Source: Rikenellaceae bacterium (GTDB lineage: Bacteria > Bacteroidota > Bacteroidia > Bacteroidales > UBA932). From it: DNA of 64,000 nucleotides. The notes below the pieces were generated by a model, which made no database searches, was not told where the DNA came from, and saw only the letters and a list, made by a program, of their open reading frames with translations. Shown piece after piece: positions 17,471-27,127 of the stretch (its first letter is position 1; the number at the start of each line of letters is the position of its first letter). The position numbers and the translations under genes were made by a program. The DNA lies in NCBI GenBank assembly GCA_900771335.1, contig CAAGNP010000028.1, positions 1 through 64,000 on the forward strand, written 5' to 3'.

Positions 17471-19759
17471 CTATTTTTTCTTATAGTTTGTAATGATGTT
17501 CTGACACTCTTCTAGGGTAATATTCTCTGCATCAATACCCTTGGGTATCTTATAATTGTTACCGTCGTGTTTGATGTATGGACCGAATCTTCCGTTGAGT
17601 ATGGAAATGTTATGCTCAGGGAACTCTTTGATATTCTGTTTGTTCTGTTTGTTCTCGTGCTCTTTGATAAGTTCGATAGCACTTTCCATATCGAAAGTGT
17701 AAGGGTCACCTTTTTTGCCTATTGAGATAAAGGTGCTGCCCACTTTGATGTATGGACCGAATCTGCCCGATGAGCAAGTAACCTCTTTCCCTTCGTACTC
17801 ACCAAGGACTCTTGGCAGGCGGAACAGGTTGAGTGCCTCCTCAATGGTGAGGCTCTCTATCAATTTTCCCTTAGGGAGACTTGCGAACTTTTTATCCTTA
17901 TCGTCATTCGATCCTATCTGCACAAGTGGACCGAAGCGCCCCATTCTCGCCACAACGTTCTTCCCTGTAGCGGGATCTACGCCGATTACCCTCTCTGCAT
18001 TCTTGGGTAGTGCATCGTGGAGAGTCTTCTCCACCCCTTCGTGGAATGGTGTGTAGAACTCTTTGATAGGTTTGTTCCAGACCAATTTGCCGGCTGCGAT
18101 CTTGTCGAAGTTCTCCTCCACATTTGCAGTGAAACCGTAGTCCAGGATAGATGGGAAGTTTTCATCCAGGAAGTCTGTAACGATGATACCGATATCCTCA
18201 GGGCAGAGCTTTCCTTTCTCTGAACCCATTACTTCCATTTTCTGGTCGCGGGTGATCTCACCTTTTTTTAGTTTGAGGGTCACCACCTCCTTGCTCTCGC
18301 CCGGACGATTGTCCTTGATCACATATCCCCTTTGGGTAAGGGTGGTGATGGTGGGTGCATATGTGGAAGGTCTTCCGATGCCGAGCTCCTCCATCTTTTT
18401 TACCAGTGAAGCCTCTGTGTATCTGAGAGGTCTGGCTGTATATTTCTGTGTGGCGGTTATCTCTACTTGTGAAACCTCCTGGCCAAGTTGGAGAGCAGGG
18501 AGCAAGTTTGCTTCATCTGCTGCCTGGTCATCGTCGTGCGATTCCATGTATACTTTGAGGAATCCGTCAAATATTACCTGCGAACCTTGTGCTGTGAATT
18601 TCTCGTTGAATTTGCCGGTAACGATCTCTATATCTGTCTTCTCCAATTTGGCGTCTGCCATTTGGGAAGCGATGGTCCTTTTCCAGATCAAATCGTACAA
18701 TTTCTTCTCAGGTGCAGTTCCTTCGATAGAAGTCCTGTCAAGATATGTAGGGCGGATTGCCTCGTGGGCCTCTTGTGCCCCTTTCGATTTGGTCTTATAT
18801 TGTCTTGTTTTGGAGTATTCTGCACCGTAAAGGGCCTCAATGCTCTTTTTGGCGGTGTTGAGTGCAAGTTTCGAGAGGTTGGTAGAGTCGGTACGCATGT
18901 AGGTGATAAGACCGGACTCATACAGACGCTGCGCAATGCTCATAGTCTGGCTAACCGAGAAGCCATATTTGCGGGAAGCCTCCTGCTGGAGTGATGAGGT
19001 GGTAAATGGAGGTGCGGGTACCCTTACCACATCCTTTTTCTCTATTGAACCAATGCTGAATTGCGCGTCGGCGCAATTTTTAAGGAATGCCTCTGCCTCT
19101 GATTCTGTGGCAAATTTCTTCTCAAGGGAGCTTTTGAGCTTCACAGAAGCTGGTGTCCCTTGTGGGTGGAATATGGCATCAACCTTAAAATATGGGGTAG
19201 CTTTGAATCCGAGGATCTCCCTCTCCCTGTCCACGATGAGGCGGAGTGCAGCCGATTGGACGCGTCCTGCCGACAATTGTGGTTTTACCTTTTTCCAGAG
19301 GATGGGTGAAAGTTCGAAACCTACCAGACGGTCCAGGACCCTTCTGGCCTGTTGTGCATTTACCAGATTGATATCAATTTCGCGGGGATTCTCTATTGCG
19401 TTGAGGATAGCATCCTTGGTAATCTCGTGGAATACAATCCTTTTGGTTTTGGCGGGATCAAGCTCCAAAGTCTCTGCCAGGTGCCATGCGATTGCCTCCC
19501 CTTCGCGGTCCTCATCGGATGCAAGCCACACCATTTTTGCTTTGGCTGCAGCCTCTTTGAGGGATGAAACCACTTTCTTCTTGTCTTCAGAAACGATATA
19601 CTCGGGGGTGAAATCGTGGCTTGTGTCGATGCCGAGATTTTTTTTGGCCAAATCACGGATGTGTCCGAAGCTCGATTTGACGGTGAACTCTTTACCTAAA
19701 AACTTTTCAATGGTCTTGGCTTTAGCCGGAGACTCAACAATAACTAGATTCTCTCCCAT
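17471..19759 (-). CDS. topA: DNA topoisomerase I
   Basis: This 762-residue type IA topoisomerase relaxes negative supercoils. The Toprim domain opens with LVIVESPAKAKTIEKFLG and has DEDREGEAIAWH; the catalytic tyrosine is in ITYMRTDSTNLS. The C-terminus has three repeats around GRFGP (about residues 590-760) of the Topo_C_Rpt type and no four-cysteine zinc fingers as in E. coli. The frame allows a start three codons earlier (19768), but MGENLVIVESPAK fits the family better. A TTTG-N21-TTACTTTG promoter lies upstream. Confidence 0.96.
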   Translation of the reverse strand: MGENLVIVESPAKAKTIEKFLGKEFTVKSSFGHIRDLAKKNLGIDTSHDFTPEYIVSEDKKKVVSSLKEAAAKAKMVWLASDEDREGEAIAWHLAETLELDPAKTKRIVFHEITKDAILNAIENPREIDINLVNAQQARRVLDRLVGFELSPILWKKVKPQLSAGRVQSAALRLIVDREREILGFKATPYFKVDAIFHPQGTPASVKLKSSLEKKFATESEAEAFLKNCADAQFSIGSIEKKDVVRVPAPPFTTSSLQQEASRKYGFSVSQTMSIAQRLYESGLITYMRTDSTNLSKLALNTAKKSIEALYGAEYSKTRQYKTKSKGAQEAHEAIRPTYLDRTSIEGTAPEKKLYDLIWKRTIASQMADAKLEKTDIEIVTGKFNEKFTAQGSQVIFDGFLKVYMESHDDDQAADEANLLPALQLGQEVSQVEITATQKYTARPLRYTEASLVKKMEELGIGRPSTYAPTITTLTQRGYVIKDNRPGESKEVVTLKLKKGEITRDQKMEVMGSEKGKLCPEDIGIIVTDFLDENFPSILDYGFTANVEENFDKIAAGKLVWNKPIKEFYTPFHEGVEKTLHDALPKNAERVIGVDPATGKNVVARMGRFGPLVQIGSNDDKDKKFASLPKGKLIESLTIEEALNLFRLPRVLGEYEGKEVTCSSGRFGPYIKVGSTFISIGKKGDPYTFDMESAIELIKEHENKQNKQNIKEFPEHNISILNGRFGPYIKHDGNNYKIPKGIDAENITLEECQNIITNYKKK

Positions 19760-19783
19760 ATTGCACATTTATCAACGAGGGTG

Positions 19784-19816
19784 CAAAGTAAAGGATAAAG
19801 TGAGATAAAAACCAAA
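19784..19816 (-). promoter_or_regulatory. Promoter for topA (TTTG-N21-TTACTTTG)
   Basis: On the minus strand TTTG (19816-19813) and TTACTTTG (19791-19784) are separated by 21 bases, close to the Bacteroidota pattern TTTG-N19-21-TAnnTTTG with one mismatch in the -7 box. It lies 25 bases before the topA ATG. Confidence 0.5.
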
Positions 19817-19824
19817 TTTTTATC

Positions 19825-19832
19825 TAAATTTG
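19825..19832 (+). promoter_or_regulatory. -7 box TAAATTTG for ponA
   Basis: Exact TAnnTTTG match whose last base is 15 bases before the ponA ATG at 19848. It overlaps the TTG codon at which the longer frame would begin, so that longer start is rejected. The leader would be roughly 10 bases. Confidence 0.5.
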
Positions 19833-19847
19833 TGGATTATAACTATT

Positions 19848-22202
19848 ATGAAGATGAACGAAAATAGTAGAAAAAAGTGGATCAAATGGATGTGGATTTT
19901 GGTCTTTTCACCATTTGCAGCCCTATTCCTTTTTATATTCTTTGTGGGTCTTTTCGCTGAGATCCCATCGTTTGAAGAGTTGGAAAATCCCAAAAGCAAA
20001 CTCGCTACAGAACTGATATCTGAAGATGGTGCGGTGATAAATACCTATCACATCGAAAACAGGAGTTATGTCAAGTTCAAAGATTTGTCGCCGAATCTTG
20101 TAAATGCAGCGGTAGCTACAGAGGATATCCGATTCTACAAACATTCGGGTATTGACTTCAGAGGCTTGGCCAGGGTGGCGGTAAAAACAATGGTAATGCG
20201 CGATGCAAGTTCGGGCGGTGGCAGTACCATTACCCAGCAGCTTGCCAAGACCTTGTTTCCAAGGGATACCACCAGTGCAAAATTCCCGGGACACAAGGAG
20301 TTCAAGCTGGTTGTGAGCAAATTCAAGGAGTGGATAACTGCAGTCAAGCTTGAGAGGAACTATACCAAGGATGAGATTATGGCGATGTATATGAATGCCA
20401 TCTTCTTCGGTAGCAATGCCTACGGAATCAAGGCTGCAGCGCAGACATTTTTTGCCAAGGAGCCTTGGGAACTGAATGTGGAGGAGAGTGCTACCCTGGT
20501 CGGTATGGTCAACAAACCTACAAGATATAATCCGGTTCTTAATTATGACAGATCTATAGGGAGGAGAAATCACGTATTGTCCCAGATGAACAAGTACGGT
20601 TTCCTCGATCAGGCTGCTTATGACTCTATCGTGGCGCTCCCTATCGTCCTCTCCTACAAGCAGCAGGACCACAATGCGGGACTTGCCCCATATTTTAGGG
20701 ATATGCTCCGCAGATATATGAATGCATCCGAGCCACGCAAGTCGGCCTACTATTTCAAAGAGGATTATGAGGCAGACAAGGTTTTGTGGGAGGAGGATCC
20801 CCTATATGGCTGGCTCAACAAGAACCTGAAGCCTGACGGTACAAAATACAATCTTGACAAGGATGGGTTGAGGATATACACCACCATCAACTCCAAGATG
20901 CAGCGCTTCGCTGAGGAGGCAGTTGTGGAGCACTTGTCCAAGGATTTGCAGCGTTCATTCAACAGTGACATGAAGCGTAAGCCCAACAGACCGTTTGCCC
21001 TTGATGTCCCTAAAGAGACGATAGATCTTTTGATGCAGCAGGCACGCAGATGGAGTGACCGCTACCGCAACCTCAAATCTTCGGGTGCGAGTGATGATGA
21101 GATAGCCAGGAGCTTTGAGACCAAGACCAAAATGAGGGTCTTCTCATGGAATGCAAAAGGGTATGTAGACACAGTGATGACCCCAAATGATTCCATTAGA
21201 CACTACAAGTCGTTCCTCAGGGCGGCATTTATCGCCATGGAGCCACATACCGGAAATATAAAAGCCTATGTGGGTGGCCCCAACTACAGGTATTTCAAAT
21301 ATGACAATGCTCGCCAGACCAAACGTCAGGTAGGTTCTACCATCAAGCCATTCCTTTATACACTTGCCATGCAGGAGGGGTATACCCCTTGCGACAAAGT
21401 GGTGAATGTGCCGCAGACTTTTATTGTGGGTGACACCACCTGGACACCAAAGAGTACAGACAAGGCTGAGTGGATCGGCCAGACAGTTACACTCAAATGG
21501 GGTTTGACCAAGAGTAGCAACAATATCTCTGCCTATCTGATGAAGCAGTTCGGCCCAAATGCGATGGTGGACATGTGCCGCAAACTTGGCATCACCACTT
21601 ATCTCCCAGCTGTCCCCTCCCTATGTGTGGGTCCGGCAGACATCACAGTGATGGAGATGGTGAGTGCATATAACACATTCCCAAGCAGAGGTGTGAATAT
21701 CAGCCCTATGATGGTGACCAGAATAGAGGATCATGACGGAAATGTCCTCGGCAATTTTGCCCCAAGGAAGAGGGAGTCCATCAGTGAGTCCACAGCATAT
21801 CTGATGGTAAATCTGATGCAGGGTGTTGTAAATGAGGGTACTGCAGGTCGTCTGAAATGGAAATATGGTATGAATGGCCAGGTGGCGGGCAAAACCGGTA
21901 CCACCAATGACCAGTCAGACGGATGGTTTATAGGATATACACCCAAACTTACAGCCGGTGCCTGGGTCGGTGCAGAGGACAGACAGGTTCACTTCGAGTC
22001 GTTGGCTCTGGGTGGCGGCTCCAATATGGCTCTCCCTATCTGGGGTATCTTCATGAAGAAGGTCATAGAGGATGGTACATTGGGTATATCCCTTGATGAC
22101 AAGTTCATGTCCCCTCCGGGTCTTGTCCTTAATCTGGATTGTGACGGAAGTGATGCCGATGCCACTTCGACCAGTGCACAGTCTGATGATATGTTTTTTT
22201 AG
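19848..22202 (+). CDS. ponA: Class A penicillin-binding protein 1A (transglycosylase/transpeptidase)
   Basis: This 784-residue bifunctional murein synthase has an N-terminal membrane anchor (about residues 10-33). The GT51 glycosyltransferase domain shows EDIRFYKHSGIDFRG, GGGSTITQQLAKTLFPR and the KLERNYTKDEIMAMYMN motif. The transpeptidase motifs are STIK (in RQVGSTIKPF), SSN (in TKSSNNISAY) and KTGT (in AGKTGTTNDQSDGWF). It builds and cross-links peptidoglycan. ddl follows after 3 bases, so precursor synthesis and polymerisation are co-transcribed. Confidence 0.95.
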   Translation: MKMNENSRKKWIKWMWILVFSPFAALFLFIFFVGLFAEIPSFEELENPKSKLATELISEDGAVINTYHIENRSYVKFKDLSPNLVNAAVATEDIRFYKHSGIDFRGLARVAVKTMVMRDASSGGGSTITQQLAKTLFPRDTTSAKFPGHKEFKLVVSKFKEWITAVKLERNYTKDEIMAMYMNAIFFGSNAYGIKAAAQTFFAKEPWELNVEESATLVGMVNKPTRYNPVLNYDRSIGRRNHVLSQMNKYGFLDQAAYDSIVALPIVLSYKQQDHNAGLAPYFRDMLRRYMNASEPRKSAYYFKEDYEADKVLWEEDPLYGWLNKNLKPDGTKYNLDKDGLRIYTTINSKMQRFAEEAVVEHLSKDLQRSFNSDMKRKPNRPFALDVPKETIDLLMQQARRWSDRYRNLKSSGASDDEIARSFETKTKMRVFSWNAKGYVDTVMTPNDSIRHYKSFLRAAFIAMEPHTGNIKAYVGGPNYRYFKYDNARQTKRQVGSTIKPFLYTLAMQEGYTPCDKVVNVPQTFIVGDTTWTPKSTDKAEWIGQTVTLKWGLTKSSNNISAYLMKQFGPNAMVDMCRKLGITTYLPAVPSLCVGPADITVMEMVSAYNTFPSRGVNISPMMVTRIEDHDGNVLGNFAPRKRESISESTAYLMVNLMQGVVNEGTAGRLKWKYGMNGQVAGKTGTTNDQSDGWFIGYTPKLTAGAWVGAEDRQVHFESLALGGGSNMALPIWGIFMKKVIEDGTLGISLDDKFMSPPGLVLNLDCDGSDADATSTSAQSDDMFF

Positions 22203-22205
22203 CCT

Positions 22206-23168
22206 ATGAAGAAGAAAATAGCCTTGATATATGGTGGATACTCCTCTGAGTGGGAGGTATCTGTGAAGAGTGGGAAGAATGTCTTTGCGAACATTGATCC
22301 ACAGAAGTATGATCCTTATGAGGTGATGATGACCCGCGAAGGGTGGAATGTCCTTTTGCCCGAAGGGGCGCTCCCTGTTGACAGGTCAGACTTCTCGTTT
22401 GTCCGCAACGGAGAGAAGGTCACATTTGACAAGGCGTTCATCATGATTCACGGCACGCCGGGTGAGAATGGATTGCTCCAGGCATACTTTGAGTTGATAG
22501 AGCTCCCTCATACCGGATGTTCGGCAATGACCTCTACATTGGCATTTGACAAGTTCGCTTGCAAGACTTACCTCAAGGAGGCAGGTATTGTTCTGGCGAA
22601 GGACCACTTCTTGAGGCGAGGTGACAGTTACTCTCCACAGGAGATTGTGGATAAACTTGGATTGCCACTTTTCGTGAAACCAAATCAAGGTGGCAGCAGT
22701 TTCGGTATCACCAAGGTGAAGAGGGTGGAGGATCTGGATGCAGCCATTGAACTCGCTTTCCGTGAGGATGACAGCGTCCTTATAGAGGAGTGCATTACCG
22801 GTCGTGAACTTACCATGGGTATCTATAAGGAGGGGGGAGAGTTGAGGACCCTGCCGGCTACTGAGATTATTCCGCACAACGAATATTTCGACTACGAAGC
22901 TAAATATATGGGTGCCAGCCAGGAGGTTTGCCCGGCAGATATCCCTCAGGAGATATATGATAAAATTGCTGCAGCGACCAAAAGGATTTACAGAAGATTC
23001 GGATGTCATGGTCTGGTAAGGATGGACTATATATTAAAAGGTGATGATCCATATTTCCTGGAGATCAACCCTATTCCGGGGATGACCGATACCAGTCTGG
23101 TTCCCCAACAGGTGAGGGCGGCAGGATTGGATATGAAGGATTTTATCTCCAATATCATTGAAAATTAG
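22206..23168 (+). CDS. ddl: D-alanine--D-alanine ligase
   Basis: This 320-residue ATP-grasp enzyme makes the D-Ala-D-Ala dipeptide for the UDP-MurNAc-pentapeptide. It starts KKIALIYGGYSSEWEVSVKS (the family usually has EHE, here EWE). The ATP loop KPNQGGSSFGI and the metal-binding end FLEINPIPGMTDTSLVP are intact. It is 3 bases after ponA and 15 before the phosphoesterase gene. Confidence 0.95.
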   Translation: MKKKIALIYGGYSSEWEVSVKSGKNVFANIDPQKYDPYEVMMTREGWNVLLPEGALPVDRSDFSFVRNGEKVTFDKAFIMIHGTPGENGLLQAYFELIELPHTGCSAMTSTLAFDKFACKTYLKEAGIVLAKDHFLRRGDSYSPQEIVDKLGLPLFVKPNQGGSSFGITKVKRVEDLDAAIELAFREDDSVLIEECITGRELTMGIYKEGGELRTLPATEIIPHNEYFDYEAKYMGASQEVCPADIPQEIYDKIAAATKRIYRRFGCHGLVRMDYILKGDDPYFLEINPIPGMTDTSLVPQQVRAAGLDMKDFISNIIEN

Positions 23169-23183
23169 ATAATTGTCTGCTGT

Positions 23184-25502
23184 ATGAAAAAGATGGTTCT
23201 ATGTATAGCTTCTCTACTTTTGGCCTTTAACCTATGGGGGCAGAGTGGAGAAGTTTTTGTTGATGCAAACGCCAACGGTGTAAAGGATAAAGGTGAGAAG
23301 GGGCTTTCAGGTGCTGTCGTGTCAGATGGCTTCACACTGGTGAAGACAGACGCAAAAGGGAGATTTGACATATCACTTGTGGAGAGGTCACGTTTTGTCT
23401 CACTGTATACACCTACAGGATACAGACATACTACCCCTATCCATATCGATGTACGGGGAGGTGCTCCATCAGGGTATCTGTTCGGAGTAATTCCTGCAGA
23501 CGATTATACAGGGGAATTTATACAGATGTCCGATATAGAGGAGAGAACCTATCTTGACTGGATGGATGAGTTCAAGAGTTATATGAGCGTAAAGAAGGTG
23601 GACTTTGTGGCGGTGACAGGTGATATATGTTATGCTCCGGGTCTGCAGCTCACAGGCACAGAGTTCAATACTGAAGATGTGGGTGTGAGGATGGTATATA
23701 CTTTGGGTAATCATGACCTTATCAAAGGTTACAAGGATGCTCAGGGAAGGGATTATGGAGAGAAGCCGTACGAAGACCAGTTTGGCCCTGTGTGGTACTC
23801 ATTCAATATAAAAGGTGTCCACTATATGGTGACCCCGATGCTGATAGGTGATGCTACCCCTTCGTACACCCCTGATGACGTGTACAGGTGGATGGCGGCA
23901 GATTTGGAGACTCTTCAGGAGGGGACCCCTGTGGTCATCTTCAATCACGGTGTCTTGGGAAATACAGAGCATCTGATGCTGAAGGGGGAGAGTGTGGAAC
24001 TGGATCTCTCTGCGTATAATGTTATAGGTTATATTTATGGACACAACCATGTCAACTACCACTATGTCAATGATCATGGTACACAGATGATATGTACCAT
24101 AGCCCCTAACAAAGGTGGAAATGACCACTCCCCATCATCATGGAGGCTTTTCAGTGTGAAGGGAGGTGTCTTGACAAATGAGCTGCACTATTCACCTATT
24201 CCAAAACATATTGCAGCCAACGGTAAGATCGTTGGGGATAAAGTGGAGATATCAGCTGTGGTATATGACGGCAAATCGGATGTGGAGAATGTCCGTGTTG
24301 TCCACAATGGGTCAGCAGTAAATATGACCAGGGTCAATGGCTTTACATGGAGGGCAGAGGTCCCTTACAGTGAGGGCAAATATAAAATAGGTGCCCTTTT
24401 CACAGACTCTGAGGTGAGGGTTGAGGAGGTCAAATTCCAGAAAGGTATAGTGTGGGAGAGACAATTGAATGGCTTTGGCGGTTTGGGAACACCCATTGTG
24501 TCATCAGATCTGATATATGTTCCGTTAGTGGATGACCAGATGAGTGAGCATTGCGGAGTGGTGGCTTTGGATAAGAACACCGGTGAGCAGGTGTGGTACT
24601 ATAAGACACGTGGATCTGTGAGGAACAATATGGCACTAGAGGAGGGGCTCCTTTTCGTGTCAGATGTCACCTCTGTTCTGTATGCACTGAATCCTGCTGA
24701 CGGATCGTTGGTGTGGAGCTATAAATTCAGAAAAGACGGCATGCACCCATGCAACAGTCAGGGTGTGTGCTATTCGGACGGAATGCTCTATGTGGGCCAG
24801 GGCCTGCATCTGACCGCCCTTAAGGCAAAAGACGGATCTATTGTTTGGAAAAACACTAAAGTGAGAAATACCGGCATTACTGATGTCTCCACTTATGCTG
24901 TAGCTGACGGAGTCCTGTGTGTGAATGCATATTGGGTGGCCAGATACGGTTTCGATGCTGCTACAGGTGAATTCTTATGGCAGAAGAACGATTCTGAGAC
25001 CCGTTATAGCACAGGGACACCTGTATATCACGAAGGGAAGTGGTATTTTACTGCATACCAGACACTCGTGGAGATGGATCCACGGACCGGAGAGCAGACC
25101 AGGCGTGTCAAACAGGGACATATTTTCAATACCCGTTCGAAGATGCTTATTAAGGATGGGATAGTGGTAGTCGGTACCTCAAATCACGGTATGACAGGTT
25201 ACAGATTTGATGATTTCTCCCAGATATGGAATACTACCACGATGCCTGCTCTGATATACACATCTCCATATACCAAAAGTTATGAGATGTCTATAGAAGG
25301 GGATCCTGTCCTCTATGGAGACTATATAATATATGGTGCCAATGACGGATATGTCTATTGTAATACGGTAGAGAAGGGTAGTTATGTGTGGAGATTTGAG
25401 ATGGGACTCCCTGTCATGGCAAATCCGGTAATAGATGGTGAATACCTTTATGTGGTGGATATGGGGGGTAAACTTGTAAAACTTTCCTTGAATGACCTAT
25501 AA
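23184..25502 (+). CDS. Secreted metallophosphoesterase fused to a PQQ-like beta-propeller
   Basis: This 772-residue protein has a signal peptide (about 1-19), an SdrD B-like domain (about 22-100, VFVDANANGVKDKGEKG), a calcineurin-like phosphoesterase domain (about 110-310) and a C-terminal PQQ-type propeller (about 430-772, repeats such as DKNTGEQVWYYKT). Metal-site motifs seen are Asp117, Gly-Asp147, GNHD (175-178), His255 and GHNH (286-289). The first motif reads DIE instead of DxH, so one usual ligand differs. The substrate is unknown; nucleotides, phosphodiesters or teichoic-type polymers are all possible. prmC overlaps its end by 11 bases. Confidence 0.8.
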   Translation: MKKMVLCIASLLLAFNLWGQSGEVFVDANANGVKDKGEKGLSGAVVSDGFTLVKTDAKGRFDISLVERSRFVSLYTPTGYRHTTPIHIDVRGGAPSGYLFGVIPADDYTGEFIQMSDIEERTYLDWMDEFKSYMSVKKVDFVAVTGDICYAPGLQLTGTEFNTEDVGVRMVYTLGNHDLIKGYKDAQGRDYGEKPYEDQFGPVWYSFNIKGVHYMVTPMLIGDATPSYTPDDVYRWMAADLETLQEGTPVVIFNHGVLGNTEHLMLKGESVELDLSAYNVIGYIYGHNHVNYHYVNDHGTQMICTIAPNKGGNDHSPSSWRLFSVKGGVLTNELHYSPIPKHIAANGKIVGDKVEISAVVYDGKSDVENVRVVHNGSAVNMTRVNGFTWRAEVPYSEGKYKIGALFTDSEVRVEEVKFQKGIVWERQLNGFGGLGTPIVSSDLIYVPLVDDQMSEHCGVVALDKNTGEQVWYYKTRGSVRNNMALEEGLLFVSDVTSVLYALNPADGSLVWSYKFRKDGMHPCNSQGVCYSDGMLYVGQGLHLTALKAKDGSIVWKNTKVRNTGITDVSTYAVADGVLCVNAYWVARYGFDAATGEFLWQKNDSETRYSTGTPVYHEGKWYFTAYQTLVEMDPRTGEQTRRVKQGHIFNTRSKMLIKDGIVVVGTSNHGMTGYRFDDFSQIWNTTTMPALIYTSPYTKSYEMSIEGDPVLYGDYIIYGANDGYVYCNTVEKGSYVWRFEMGLPVMANPVIDGEYLYVVDMGGKLVKLSLNDL

Positions 25503-26385
25503 AGAATTTGTAACCAAAGCGATAGATGCCCTTCAGGACCTCTACTCCATAAGTGAGTCAAAGGCCATTGCCATCAGGGTGCTGACACATCATCTGAATG
25601 TGTCGGATTATGAGTATCTGGTCTCTCCAAATGTCATCATCCCCAAGCCTGACCTGAAGAAACTGCAGGGGGCACTGGAGGAGCTTATGGCCAACCGTCC
25701 CGTTCAGTATGTTTTGGGCTATGAAGAGTTTGCCGGTCATAAATTCTGTGTGTGTGAGTCTGTACTGATTCCCAGACCTGAGACAGAGGAGCTGGTCCGT
25801 CTGATAGAGAATGACTGGAAGGATGACAGGATGGGTGAGCTCAATATCCTGGATGTATGTACCGGGTCAGGCTGTATAGCCCACTCTCTGGCGGCCCATT
25901 TCAGAAAAGCCCGTGTTATGGCCTGTGACCTCTCTGATGAGGCACTGGAGGTGGCCCGCAAGCAGAAAATCTGTGAAAATGAACCCCTTTTCTTCAAGTG
26001 GGATGCTTTGGCAGGTCCACCGGACGAGAAAGATATCGCCACCTCGTCTGAGGCGATTCCAGAACTTGAGGAGCTTGATATTCTGGTAAGTAATCCTCCC
26101 TATGTTTGTGAAAAAGAGAAGGACTTCATGTCTCCAAATGTCCTGGATTATGAGCCCTCGATGGCGCTGTTTGTCCCCGATGGAGATCCCCTAAGATTTT
26201 ATAAGGCCCTCGCAGAGTGGGCATCAGCACTTCTTCGCGTGGGTGGTAAGGGCTATTTCGAGATCAATGAAGCATATCACCGGGAAGTGGTAGCCCTCTT
26301 CGAAAGTTACGGCTTCAGCGATGTCACTATGGTCGAAGACATCCACACCAAGCCCCGCATGGTCCACTTCACCAAATGGTTCTAG
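25492..26385 (+). CDS. prmC: Peptide chain release factor N5-glutamine methyltransferase
   Basis: This 297-residue SAM-dependent enzyme methylates the glutamine of the GGQ motif of RF1/RF2. Visible are the SAM loop DVCTGSGCIAHSLA, the active-site NPPY (in VSNPPYVCEK) and an N-terminal helical domain including RPVQYVLGYEEFAG. The start codon lies inside the end of the phosphoesterase gene (11-base overlap), suggesting coupling. Confidence 0.94.
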   Translation: MTYKEFVTKAIDALQDLYSISESKAIAIRVLTHHLNVSDYEYLVSPNVIIPKPDLKKLQGALEELMANRPVQYVLGYEEFAGHKFCVCESVLIPRPETEELVRLIENDWKDDRMGELNILDVCTGSGCIAHSLAAHFRKARVMACDLSDEALEVARKQKICENEPLFFKWDALAGPPDEKDIATSSEAIPELEELDILVSNPPYVCEKEKDFMSPNVLDYEPSMALFVPDGDPLRFYKALAEWASALLRVGGKGYFEINEAYHREVVALFESYGFSDVTMVEDIHTKPRMVHFTKWF

Positions 26386-26435
26386 ATTTCTTCTTGATTT
26401 TCGGTAGAGGGTAACTGTTGGCACATCTAGCTACT

Positions 26436-26567
26436 TCGGACCAATTGTTCCGAGGATGAAAGGACTGTGCGCAAGAAACCCCTCGAGAGGTGTCTCTGGA
26501 GGGGTTCTGTGCGCACAATCACGGCTCGTGGACCTGGATTGTGCGCATTTTCCGCGTTATATGGCGG
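26436..26567. repeat. Dyad-rich intergenic block with alternative hairpins
   Basis: Three inverted repeats sit between convergent prmC and the 165-residue gene. (a) 26436-26453 is a near-palindrome (TCGGA...TCCGA around CAATTG). (b) 26466-26484 pairs with 26499-26517 (ends TGTGCGCA and ACCCCTC/GAGGGGT), and its loop folds again (GAGA/TCTC). (c) 26510-26520 pairs perfectly with 26537-26547 (TGCGCACAATC/GATTGTGCGCA). Hairpins (b) and (c) share 26510-26517, so they exclude each other. A weak CCGC/GCGG hairpin with a T-run follows at 26552-26572. The simplest role is a two-way terminator. No protein gene is supported in 26386-26601. Confidence 0.7.
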
Positions 26568-26601
26568 TTTTTGCGTCCAGTCCCTTGGGGTGGGGTGGAG
26601 G

Positions 26602-27099
26602 TCAGAATTTCAGGGCCAATCCCACACCGTTTTGTGTGATGGCCAGTTCGGTTTTGACGCACATGTTCTTCATCTTGTAATGACCTGCGCACCATAGCGG
26701 AACGCCTACAGCTATGAATGGAACAGAAGCCAGGGCACCTATGTAGCTAAGCACGGGACCCACATATGTAGAACCTATATACGGATCGTTTTGTTGTTTA
26801 TACGCATTGCTACCAACATATATTATCTCCCCGACGCCATATAGAATACTTGCCGCCAGGATACCCCCTCCTATGCTTGTAAGAATTACACCGGATTTAT
26901 ATATCTTTCTGTATTTATTGTACTTGAGATATGCTGTTTCTGTGGTGAAAAGCTGATAATTGTCCTGGCTCAAGTTCTCTCCATTCACAAAAATCTTCCC
27001 GGACTTGTACTCCAGTTTTATATCAGGATTCTGTATCTGTGCTGACATAAAAAAGGTCGATATGGCAGAAAATAGCAGTAGTAATAAATATTTCTTCAT
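26602..27099 (-). CDS. Hypothetical secreted or membrane protein
   Basis: I do not recognise a named family. This 165-residue protein has a signal peptide (MKKYLLLLLFSAISTFFMSA, cut before QIQ) and two glycine-rich hydrophobic stretches (about 71-95, ILTSIGGGILAASILYGVGE, and 112-136). This layout resembles small uncharacterised Bacteroidota proteins with paired Gly-rich segments and a short charged end. It is 28 bases downstream of the PfkB kinase on the same strand, so it is probably in its operon. Confidence 0.7.
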   Translation of the reverse strand: MKKYLLLLLFSAISTFFMSAQIQNPDIKLEYKSGKIFVNGENLSQDNYQLFTTETAYLKYNKYRKIYKSGVILTSIGGGILAASILYGVGEIIYVGSNAYKQQNDPYIGSTYVGPVLSYIGALASVPFIAVGVPLWCAGHYKMKNMCVKTELAITQNGVGLALKF

Positions 27100-27127
27100 A
27101 TGATCTTTTTTTGTGGTTTTGTAAAGA

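Noticed and set aside
18183..19808. Long plus-strand frames (215 and 301 residues) opposite topA
   Set aside because: They lie wholly antisense to a clear topA, have no family resemblance or signal and arise from its codon bias.
26456..26697. Two small plus-strand frames (74 and 76 residues) across the hairpin block
   Set aside because: They overlap each other, cross the inverted repeats and the end of the 165-residue gene, and look like random translation.
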